Shown piece after piece: positions 36,101 through 48,100 of a stretch of DNA of 64,000 nucleotides (position 1 is the first letter of the stretch; each line of letters begins with the position of its first letter). Source of the stretch: Caprimulgus europaeus. Taxonomy: Eukaryota > Chordata > Aves > Caprimulgiformes > Caprimulgidae. The translations under genes and the position numbers were made by a program. Location of the stretch: the NCBI GenBank assembly GCA_907165065.1, contig OU015532.1, forward strand, positions 39,722,339 through 39,786,338, in the 5' to 3' direction. A model generated the notes under the pieces. The model was not told the DNA's origin, did no database searches, and saw only the letters and a list, made by a program, of their open reading frames with translations.

Positions 36101-39100
36101 AAAATCGACACACGCACCGCAAATATACTGATCGCTTGTATTGGCAAGTGTAGCTTAGCCTTGCTTATGATGATACCATAGTGTGTTCATATCTTGTAGT
36201 ATACTTGTAATTCAGTGAAGTCCTACTAATATGGGACCTCACTATGTATTTTAAGTAGTTCAGAGAAGGGAGAATTAGCGAGGTTCTTCTGTAATTTTGT
36301 TGAATCAAAGAAATAAGATCACAGCAATACAATATTGCTTTATAGTACAAACATACAAAACATTGTTTTTCAGAGTAGTGTGCAATCTATTTTTAAAAAA
36401 AAAAATCTCCGTGGATTTTTCCGCAGATTTTCCGCAGATTTCCAGTGGCCCCACTGATACCTTATCCACTCATCACCAAGGTTCGTTTACATTGTAGGCT
36501 TTGACAATGACTATGTTTACTGCTAGTTGCCAGATTTGTGACTCTTGTCCATCTGATTTTATTTTATTTTTTTTTTCCCACTCATTAACATCAGACTGTC
36601 AGGTTTGGTACTGCAGAAGGACTTTATTTATCTCTTGCAAGACTGGTTGAAAACTTCTAACCTTCAGCTTTTCTCTTGTTCTCCTATGTCTGTACAGATG
36701 GCTCTTAATGCTTTTCCTCCTGTCCCCCTTGTTTTTTAGGAGGATATAAATGCTATAGAAATGGAGGAAGACAAAAGAGACCTGATATCAAGAGAGATCA
36801 GTAAATTCAGAGACACACACAAGGTAGTATTCTTGTTTTTGCACTTGATACAAATTAGGCTTTTTCAAAATCCAGAAAAACCACTGTTATAAAATTTAGC
36901 ATTGCATTGCAATATCACTTAAAATGATGTTTATATTAGGTTTAATATACATGTAGTTCTTTACAAGTCAAAAAAAACCAACTACCACGTTAAAGTGGCC
37001 CTTGACATCTTTATGCTAAGACTTTGATTGCTACTGAGTATTTTGCATTCTTCTCACTTTAACATGAATAAAGGCAACTTAAGTTTCTACACATACATTA
37101 AGTCAAGATACTTATGACTAAAGGCTAAACGGGGCTACAGGATAAGACATACACTTGAGTGTGTTTCTGTAGGTAGATTTGTAACATAATCCAAGAGTTT
37201 AAGAAGAGTTGAAACTTGAATTAAATTTAAGTCTTTTATTTTAGTAGTTCTAAGTTAAGAGTGGGGGAAGATTTAAAACTAGGTCAGTGGTTACCAGACT
37301 TACCAAACTTTAGATGCATGGAAGAACTGTAAATTCCCATAAAGCTAATCTATTCATTGACCCCCACCATTATGATAGAGATCATATGGTGACTAATGCA
37401 AGATGAAACTCACAGCTTGGAAAGTAACATGGAATAGGATGTAAGTATGAGCTTCTGTTTTTTATTATACTTATGGATGCCCCCTCAGAAAAATATGCAA
37501 AGGGGTAACTGGCTTGGAAATGTTTGTGCACATCAAGTCCCACCTCAGAGTTCCCACTTACAGAAGTTTCCACTAGTGCTAGTGCATCTGTGAATGTTTC
37601 TGCTTTGGAAAATGATACTTGCAGGTAGTAAAGCACAAGTATGCATGTAATGTTCTTATTTTAATGTTTAGCTTAAATTTGGTATTATTTTTTTCCCCAA
37701 CGAGATTGCAATGGTCCTTGGCCTAGGGAAGTATTGACAGGCTCCTCTTTTGAGCACACACTTTTATTTCAAAATACCCCCAAATCAACATTAAATAAAA
37801 TGTTGATGATACGGCAAGGTGAAGTATGCCTGTGTTACTCAGCTTTACCACATGCAGTCACTGGGGATGGTACCATGTTTTCATGCAACTTTGAACTACA
37901 CATTGTTGTATGTACATGTATTCAGTTTTTCTCTTGACTGAAGTTGTTGGAGATAAAAACCTGGGGAAAAATTCTAGAAGGAGTCATCTGGAGAAGCTCA
38001 GCAACTGAACGTGAAACTGGTCAGTGGTGAGACTTCAGTAGAATTGTGTTCAATTCCAAGCCCTAAGTTGTCACTGGTACTAAAATGCAAACAAGTAATA
38101 AGTTTATTTAAAAAACAAACAAACAAAAAACATGCTTCATTGTTTCAGAAGCTGTTGGGCATTTAATCTGTATTATTGAGGGGGGCTGTTTTGGGTTTCT
38201 TAACATTAAAAATCAACTGAAAGTAGTCATTGTGTATATTGGATATGTTTAAAAGGGGCTGTTGAATCTTTAGCAGCTGGCTAGTGAGCACAGTGAACCT
38301 TTGCATGTTTTTGGTATGAGTTTATAAAACAATAACCACAGACTGTCAGGGTATCAGCATTGCAGGGGGCGTCCATTTACAGCACGGACGAGTCTGAAGA
38401 GAGCTTGAGGTAAGATTTATAATTCTTCTACCTGTTCATTTCTGTCCATTACTTCAGTCTATCTGATACCATTCCCATCCCATTACCCTTTCATATCCTT
38501 TTATTTAGACTGAGAGAAGTTGATGAGGTCAGATTTTGATTACAAAATAGCCTAATTTATTTTGTCAATTGGATTTTAAGAAAGCGGATCTACAAAGTGG
38601 GTTTTAGTACACCAAGACCTGAGTGTATTTACACATATGTGAATATATTAAAAAAACCCAAAACAAAACCACTCTTGAGAAATAATTTTCTCACTATTAA
38701 CATAGTTTTTGAGTGGCAAAAAAGCAGGAGTTCAACCAAAGAAATTTCTATTGGAACATCTAAGATAACCTGTAAGTATCACCACTTCAGTATGTAAACT
38801 TTTCTTTTAAAGTATATGAAATTTGAGGTAAGTTGGATTTTTTTAAAAGTTCACAACCTAGTTTAACATCTGACCGTACTGAGGTTTAACGCTGTGAAGC
38901 TCCTGTAAAATACAATAAGATACTTTAGAAACTGGTTTTCAGCCCAGTGTATATTGTAGAACCAAAGTTTTGTTTATTCATGTCAGTTTTCTGCCAGTTC
39001 CTACCATTTTTAGTCCCTTTTTCCTTTTGTGATTTCAATGTATCCAACATTGGTTTGCCTGTATTGTGCTGTCAATGCAGCGTAGTTTCACTGGATACAT

Positions 39101-42100
39101 TGATCACTAGTGAATTAGCTTTATTTCTGTAGTCCTTTGTCGGTTCTCTGGTCCCTATGCCTATGGCAGAAGAGCACTTACCAGGTAAGATTGCTTTTTA
39201 CAGTTGTCTTAAAATGCTTTGTTTAAAAGAAAAGAAAAAAAAAAAGAGAAAATGCTATTTTATTGTTCCAGTTTTTAATTTCATTTCAGTGGTGGTAAAC
39301 GTGGAGCCAAAGGGGATAAACGTGTTTATTCTGACCAATATTTGTTCAAAAAAGTGGTATTCTGGCATCCAACAGGTTGAAATTTGGTATATTTGGTTGT
39401 TATTTGGTATATTTGTGAACCGTGTACTTGCTCTTCCTCCCAGAAACATAGCTTATAGGCAAGGTTAATCCAGTGTTGGCGGTCCATGTCCTAGCACAGC
39501 ATCTGTAAGTTAACACATAACAATTGCTTCGAAGGATGGATTTATCTATCGTTCTGTTGATGTATTTTCTATTGTCTTATAGGAATTCTGGTCATAGGAA
39601 CTGTTTCTAATTGAAAACAAAACCAAACCAAACCAATTTTGTTCAATTTTTAGTAAAACTGTAGCAGGTAACCCTCTAGTTTCTGTGTTTCAAAAGAGCT
39701 ATTTCCAACCTTTTTTTAACTCTCTCCATCTTGCAGTGGTGGAAGTTAAGGATTCCATTCTGCAGAGTCCAGTTCTTACCAATGAACTGTTAGAACTTTT
39801 TTAGGGAGGGAAAAGGGGAAAGGTTGCAGCTCTCTTCGCTGTTTAACCACATGTACCATGTGTAAGTGGATAAATTTCTTTACCCAAGTTTTCATACAGG
39901 ACTGTTTTGGTTTGCCAAGACTTTTTGGGAACAGCCACTGTCCCAGTAAGCATTCTGCTGAAATATATTTTCCTACTTAAACAGAAATCATTATATAAGC
40001 TAGAAGTTCACTTTGCTTGTACCCAAGTGGCTTATAGGGCCAATGGAATTTGTGGCCCATCTGAATCATGACTGGCAATGCACTGTGAATGTGCAGTTTA
40101 GTCGGCTTATAATACGAGGCCAGCCCTGCTCTGCTAAGGTTGGAGATTGCTGGTCTGTGTAGATCTATGCTTTTGCACGAAACTTAGTCTTGTGATTGCT
40201 GCATTTTGATTTCATACTTATGAGTTCCAAAAAATACCCACCAAACCCTATTTAATATTTTAAAATTAGTGGCGGTTTTGGTATTTCCATTACCAGCCTT
40301 GTGTGTTGCGCCGGGAATATCCAGTTCCTATAACTACAAAGGTAACTGTGAAAGTTCTCTTGTTGGTTTTTAGAAACTGGAGGAGGAAAAAGGCAAAAAG
40401 GAGAAAGAAAGACAGGAAATTGAAAAAGAACGCAGAGAAAGAGAAAGGGAACGAGAGCGTGAACGAGAAAGGCGGGAGCGTGAAAGAGAGAGGGAGCGTG
40501 AACGAGAGAAGGAGAAGGAACGGGAGCGTGAACGAGAGCGTGATAGGGATCGTGACCGACTTAAGGACCGAGACAGAGACCGTGAACGAGACAGGGATCG
40601 CGAAAGAAGTTCAGATCGCAACAAGGATCGGAGCAGATCAAGGTAAATGCACTTGGGTTGCCATTTATTTCAGCTCAGTTTTCCTAGTGCTGTTTAAGTG
40701 TATAGTTCAGCCCATCAGCTGCCATTCAAAAGAAAATAGTTCTTTTGGAAGAACAAAGGGAAAGCAGGAAACAAAAATTTTGGAAAATGTATTTACACAA
40801 ATGGGAAGAATCCTTGATTCCCTCCACAGCACAGTAATACAAGGACTACAATATGCAGTAAGCAACCACCCAACCATGACGTAAGCATGCTGGTTTTGTC
40901 TCAGCTTATTTTTTTCATGGATAGCTTTATTCCTACTTGAAGTTCTCTTATGTCTGCAGTATCTTTTAGCTTAAGTAGGTGTTACCTTTTCCCTTGTAAT
41001 GTGGGGTTGGGTTTTTTTTGTTTTCTGTGATTTGTGTTTGGTGAGGTTTTTTTTGTTTGGTTGGTTGTTTTTTTATAAAAGCAAGAGATTCCTCTTTCAG
41101 TCTTAAATTGTGACTCATCATGTCAGGTTCTAGATGCTGCTTTTTCCCTCTTCACGATAGAAAAAAATAGCTGTTTCATTTTAAATCATCTTGTCAGTAG
41201 GGTTCAAGTTACCTGTAAACCATGTGAGCATGGAGGATTTATTAGGCATGTAATTTATTTGTGGGAGTTTTAGCTGTCACTTATTTATGGCAAACTACTA
41301 ACACAATCTGTTAAGAATTGCCACATGCTCACGCTTGGTTTCTGTAGATATCTCTATTTAATGGTTAGTGCTCAGACAACTACTTGTAGGTTAAATGGGG
41401 TTTTTAGCATATTACAAGTATTGATTTGTGCCCGTTGCTAATCAGCTAATGATCTTGCACAGTTGCAGAAGAATAACTTGCAAGATGCTATAAATAGTGC
41501 ATTATGCATTTGAAGCTAAGTCATCTGATGGAATGGAGAGGGAGGTGCTGTACTTTACTTTGGACTTTTTCCTTCCTTCAGAGAAAAAAGCAGAGACAGG
41601 GAAAGAGAACGGGAACGGGAAAGAGAACGAGAACGGGAGAGGGAAAGAGAACGAGAGCGGGAACGGGAAAGAGAGCGCGAGAGAGAACGAGAGCGAGAGA
41701 AGGATAAGAAGAGAGACCGGGAGGAAGATGAAGAAGATGCCTACGAACGCCGAAAACTGGAGAGGAAACTGCGGGAAAAAGAAGCTGCATATCAAGAGGT
41801 AGGTTGGGATATTTAAGGTTCCATAAGGAAAAAAATTGTTTCTGGGGGGTGATAATAAGTCTTCTACTATGAAGTCTGTCATTCATTCTCCCTCTTCTTT
41901 TCCTAAATTCCTTTTTAATGTTGTGACTACATGAATTGGGACAGAATATGTAAGTCGCTGTGAGAACAACTTTGGACTTCTTAAGGCAGTGTTTTTAATT
42001 ATAAATAAAAAATTTGCTTAATTTTAATGCATTTGGTTTTAAACAATAACCCAAACTATCTTCAGAGTAATACCACTGTTCTTAATGTTTTTGAGATTAG

Positions 42101-45100
42101 AGTGTGTTTTTCTTCTGTTGTAGCGTCTCAAAAACTGGGAAATCAGAGAACGGAAAAAAAGTCGAGAATATGAAAAAGAGGCTGAAAGGGAAGAAGAAAG
42201 AAGAAGGGAGATGGTAAATCTTAACAGTTTTACTTGTCATTTTTCCCCCTTCTTCTTTGTGTCCCATTTAGAATGGAACATTCTACTGCTATCTTTATGG
42301 ATAGTGATAGAGTACTCATTTTGTATAAACACCATGTATATTTTTATACATTAAAAAAGAGTTAATAGACTTGAAACAGAAGATATCTAATAAGTGGGAG
42401 TACTATTGAAACAATAGCGTCTGGAAAACAAAGCCTAGTGTCTTGGTCTTGTGACGGCAAAAGAATGAGAAATAGGCAGCTGCAAAATACTGTTGTTTGG
42501 TCATCATGCACTATTATGTCTGTAACTTATATTTGTATCAGATTTGTAGCAAAATATGTTCTATGTCATGCAGGTGGAACTAGACTAGTCTCTTCCAACC
42601 TGCTCATGTGCTTGAGCCTTCTATAATATATAATATAATACTCCATAATATGTCTAAGTATTTTGTAAATCGCTGTCGTTATTCGTTGGTTGTGAAATCA
42701 ACAGTTTCCAATGTAATGCTTGAAAGTTTTGTCTGAAATTACTTCTTTGGAAGATAGATACTTCTGTAATCTCATAGTTTTGTGCTAAAGTGTAAAGAAG
42801 TTATTATAAATCATGGTGGTGTTATTTCATTTCTCTCCAGAGAAGGAGAGAAGACAGGAGTAAGTTCTAAGTAGGAGTTGGATTGGGAATTGCTTCAAAG
42901 CAAAATATGCAAAGAAACACAGGATATAAAAAAATAAATAAATTAAAAAATACTTTTTTTTTAATGTGGAATCTAGTTTTTCCCCCTAAATGTTTGAGAG
43001 GGGAGAAAATGTTTGAGAATGGCTCAAACTATTTTCTATTCATGATCCTCCTGGATGCTGGCTATACATGGCTGTTGTAGAGGGCAGCGTTAAATTTTGT
43101 GCTGAATTTGCAACCATAATTGAGCCTCCAAGCCCAAGACTGGTGCATCCCTAAGAGAAAGAAATAGGCAAGAGTGGCAGGAAACTGCATGGATGAGCAA
43201 GGAGCTCATGGAAAAACTCAAAGGGAAGAGAAAAGTCTATGAAATGTGGAAAAAGGGTCTAGCTATTTGGTGGGAATATAGGAATGTGTTCAGGGCCTGC
43301 AGAGATGCAACTAGGAAGGCTAAGGCCAACTTGGAACTAAATCTGGCAGAGGAGGTAAAGGACAACAAAAAAGGCTTTTTCAAGTAAATCAATAGCAAAA
43401 GGAAGACCAGGGAAAATATGGGCCTGCTGTTGAATGAGATGAGTGCCCTGGTAACAGGAGATGCTGGGAAGGCAGAGATACTGAATGCCTTCTTTGCTTC
43501 AGTCTTTACGGCTAAAAGTGCCCCTCAAGAACTCTGGATGCTAGAGGGAAAAGAGAGTGTCTGGAAGGAGGAAGACTGCCCCTTGGTTGAGGAAGAACTG
43601 CTCAGAGATAGTCTAAACAAAATCAATGTACACAAATCCATGGGCACTGATGGGATGCACCCACGAGTGCTGAAGGAACTGGTGAAATTGATCGCTAAAC
43701 CGCCCTCTATCCTCTTTGAGAGGTCCTGGACAACGGGAGAGGTGCCTGAAGACTGGAGGAAAGCCAGTGTCACTCCAGTCTTCAGAAAGGGCAGGAAGGA
43801 GGATCTGGGCAACTACAGGCCAGTCAGCCTCACTTCCATCCCTGGGAAGGTGATGGAACAGCTCATTTGTGATACCATCTCTAAGCAGCTGGAAGGAAAG
43901 AAGGTTATCAGAAATAGTCAACATTGATTCACTAAGGGGCAATCATGCTTGACCAATCTGGAAGCCTTCTGTGGTGTCATCACCAGCTGGATAGATAAAG
44001 GGAAAGCAGTGGATGTTGTCTACCTTGATTTCAGCAAGGCTTTTGATACTGTCTCCCACAACAAGCTTAGAAGGTATGGGATAGATGAGTGGATGGTGAG
44101 GTGGACTTGAGAACTGGCTGACTGGTGGAGCTCAGAGGTTTGCAATCAGTGGTGCAGAATCTAGTTGGAGGCCTGTAACTAGCAGTGTTGGTACTGGGTC
44201 TGGTCTTGTTTAACATCTTCATCAATGACCTGGATGTAGGGGTAACATCCACCCTCAGCAAGTTTGCTGATGATATGAAGTTGGGAGGAGTGGCTGACAC
44301 ACCAGAAGGCTGTGCTGCCGTTCATTGAGATCTGGACATGCTGGAGAGTTGGGCAGAAAAGAACCTGATGAGGTTCAACAAGAGCAAGTGCAGAGTCCTT
44401 CACCTGGGGATGAATAACTGCATGCACGAGTACAGATTAGGGGCTGACCTGCTGGAGAGGAGCTCTGCGGAAGAGGACCTGGGTGTGCTGGTGGACAGCA
44501 GGTTGGCCATGAGCCAGCAGTGTGCCCTTGTGGCCAGGAAGGCCAACAGTGTCCTGGGGTGCATTAAAAAGAGCGTGGCCAGCAGGTCGAGGGAGGTTCT
44601 CCTTCCCCTCTGCTCTGCCTGGTGAGGCCACATCTGGATACTGTGTCCAGTTCTGGGCTCCTCAGTTCAAGAGGGACAGGGATCTTCTGGAGAGAGCCCA
44701 GCAGAGGGCCACAAGGATGATGAGGGTCCTGGAACATCTGCCTTACAAGGAGAGGCTGAGAGAGCTGGGACTCTTCAGCCTGGAGAAGAGAAGACTGAGA
44801 GGGGACCTTACCAATGTCTATAAATATCTGAAATGTGGGGGCCAAATGGATGGGGCCGGGCTCTTTTTGGTTGTGGCTGGTGACAGGACAAGGGGCAATG
44901 GGCAAAAACTGGAACACCAGAAGTTTCATACAATCTTAAGGAAAAATTTCTTTACTGTGAGGGTGCCAGAGCACTGGGACAGGCTGCCCAGAGAGGCTGT
45001 GGAGTCTCCTTCTCTGGAGTTGTTCAGAACCCACCTGGACGTTTTCCTGTGTAACTTGGTGTAGGGAACCTGCCTTGGCAAGGGGGTTGGACTAGATGAT

Positions 45101-48100
45101 CTCCTGAGGTCCCTTCCAACCCCTACCATTCTGTGATTCTGTAATTGTAATTTGTTTCACAAAGTCATTAGCATAGAAATATCTTTACTGTTGTTTTTGC
45201 TTAGATACAGGTTAGAATGTGCTAATTTATATTCTCCTTAAAGAACTGCTTACTTTTTTGTCTTTTTTTCTTTTATCAAAGGGAGAAAAAAATATCTCCT
45301 CTCTATCCTCTTCACCCCCTTCAGGTTTAGGTCTGTGTATTAATACAGTGCCATGTGGTTTGGATTAATAACACAGCAGGAGAGTGCTTGTCCTAGAAGT
45401 ATCCATTAGATTTGTTTCTGTTGATAACTAAATCTTTTTAAAAAGCACAGTTCTTGAAACAAAACAGTACTGATAAAATACACTTAAGCTGTCATGTTAG
45501 AATATCCAATACCAGACTTGTGGATTTGAAAAACAGGAACTTTGATCCTCTTCTTTTGTTTGTTTAAAAGAAAAAGGGGGTTGAGGGGGTGGTTGTATAT
45601 TTAAAAACCCATTGAAATGCTAATAACAGAATAGTAGTGTGCAAATCAAAGACATGATCCCAATGGATGTCCTGTCTGCTATTGAACATATGATGGCAAG
45701 TTGACAGATCCCTGGAACATGGTGCAGTTCAAAAACCTTTCCATTGTCTGTCTGATAAACTCTGTGTTCTTATTTTGAAGCATAGTAGCTGTTAAATTAA
45801 CTTACTAATAATATTACTACATTTTAAACTCTTGGAAAGAAAACCAAAAATTATTTTATAACATTACTTTTATTTCAATTTCTTGCAGGCAAAAGAAGCC
45901 AAACGGTTAAAAGAATTCTTAGAAGATTATGATGATGACAGAGATGATCCAAAATACTACAGGTTTGTAATGCCAAAATAAGGTGGTGAGGGCAAGGAGA
46001 AGGGGTCAAACATGCCTCTAAAAAATTCCCCTCAAGGAAACTGTAAATGGTATGAAGAACAAGCTTTTGCTAGCTCTCTAAAAGATGGGGAAGATCCTTC
46101 AGTGTGGGCTAATGAAAGTTTGCATCAAACTAATTTAGCAGAACTTGTCAAATAAAAACCTATAAAATAATTTGGTTCTTTTTCCAAGAAGATCAGCAGT
46201 CACGTTCTCTGCATCCATTTAACATGATGGGGTAAATTCTGTATAGTAATGTTGGGAACTGGTATCTTGGATTCTTCTGTTGCAAAAATAGAGGACACCA
46301 GATGCTCTTATGAATCTTATTTTCATTACGTGGAAGATACATCTGTATCAGGTATTTCTTGTATTGTAGTACAAGGTTCTCATTGGAATGTTCTTTGAAG
46401 TAAAAAAAACCTGTATCTTTTGTAGGGGTAGTGCACTTCAAAAGAGGCTACGAGACAGGGAGAAAGAGATGGAAGCAGATGAACGGGATAGGAAAAGGGA
46501 AAAGGAAGAATTAGAAGAAATTAGGCAGCGCCTTCTGGCAGAAGGACACCCAGATCCAGATGCAGAACTCCAGAGGGTAAGTAGCTGTTGGTCTGACAGG
46601 AAAAAAAGAGCCCTTGGTATTCTGGTGGTATTGAGCAAAATTGTCTGAGAGAACTGATAGTTATTTTTGCTCTGTTCACTTTTTCTTGAAAAGAAGTAAT
46701 GAGAAGAATAAGCAATAAGAACACTAGAATCAAAAAATAACTTTCCAGATCTGTTTTTGGATGGGATTTGAAAACAATTTTGGATTAATCAGTATTTCTA
46801 ATAGTGGCAGTAGTTGTATGTATTTGTTCTTGACTAACAGAGACTTCTTTAGAAAATAGAGGATCTTTAGATTCTTTTCAAACAGTGCTGTTTTTGAGAA
46901 AGCTTATTTTTTGCTAATTGTCTGTTTCATTGTAGATGGAGCAGGAGGCTGAGCGGCGTAGACAGCCACAAATAAAACAAGAGCCAGAGTCAGAGGAGGA
47001 AGAAGAAGAAAAGGCAGAAAAGGAGGAAAAAAGAGAAGAGCCGGAGGAAGAGGAGGAGGAGCCTGAACAAAAGCCCTGCCTTAAACCAACTCTACGACCC
47101 ATCAGTTCTGCCCCATCTGTCTCTTCTGCTAGTGGAAATGCAACCCCTAACACACCTGGTGATGAATCTCCCTGTGGCATTATAATCCCTCATGAAAATT
47201 CACCTGATCAACAACAGCCGGAGGAGCATCGGCCCAAAATAGGACTTAGCCTCAAACTGGGCAAGTTTACCTTTTATTTTTATGTTCCATATGGGATCAG
47301 AACAAAAACAGTGCCAAGTTAAGTAGCCACACAGGTTTCCAAATATACTGTGTGTTTTGACATGCTTATATCAAGTTGTTACCCAGATGCTGTGCTTGAT
47401 TTCTTCTGTCCAGAAGATACCTTTTATAGATCTCTGTTCTTCCAAAATCTGGAGGGGGAAAAAGGAAGAGAAGTTTTAGGCATCCTCAAGGCTTAATGTT
47501 TTTAGGAACTATCTGAACTGGGATTAGTTATTTCCACATGAGTTTTTCACCTTAATAGATCTCTAAATATCTCTTTTAAAACTCTCTGCTACTTTTCACT
47601 GATGTAACTATATGTTAGATTTAAGCCCTAGATACTTTTAATGTTTATTCACAAAGACTCTTTTAAAAGAATAAAACTGAAAATTAGGTTATTTTTTCTT
47701 CCTCTTAGAGTAGCACAATTAATTGATTACAATTGTGAATAGAATGTGAGTGTAGAGTTCCTTAGTACTTTAGCAATTCCCTGATGTTTTGTTTTTTTTT
47801 TTTTTTTAAAAATTGTTCGGACCAGCAGAACTAAGGATCTTTGTACTCCAAAAGGTTTCTACATTTATTATTTATTATTTTGTTTAAATTATACTGAGGC
47901 TGCAGTTTGAGCTCACACTGTGTTAGGTCTTGAATGAAGACAGTGTAGTAAGTATTAGGCTAACTGATTAACTTCCTCCTACAGCTAGATTCATCACAAC
48001 CTTTCACTTCTGTGCTCTGCCTCTGCTTAGGTTTGAACTCATGCTTTAGTCCTCCGTTAATGAGAGTGCTAATTGGTCTCAGGGCAGAGAAAGAAGACCC

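Larger units (their letters stand above)
34216..36426 (+). other. RBM25: RBM25 intron 7
   Basis: This 2.2 kb intron contains a 185-codon open frame (34908-35465), a TATC microsatellite (35418-35441), a purine-rich patch near 35,765-35,850 and a MITE-like element at 36023-36291. Confidence 0.6.
36824..40373 (+). other. RBM25: RBM25 intron 9
   Basis: This is a 3.5 kb AT-rich intron. Two short CpG-containing islands with splice-site-like edges stand out: 38366-38409 and 39133-39184. They are listed as candidate cassette exons. The rest looks ordinary. Confidence 0.6.

Noticed and set aside
40297-40341. In-frame 45-nt exon-like segment ([15 protein letters not shown]) before RBM25 exon 10
   Set aside because: The edges look like splice sites and the frame is right, but the remaining intron to exon 10 would be only 32 nt, too short to splice. 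Using its acceptor alone would shift the frame.
40370-40624. Minus-strand open frame resembling an SR (Ser/Arg) repeat protein
   Set aside because: It is the antisense of the RBM25 exon 10 Arg/Glu codons; GAR/CGN repeats read backwards as Ser/Arg codons. It has no independent splice or promoter signals.
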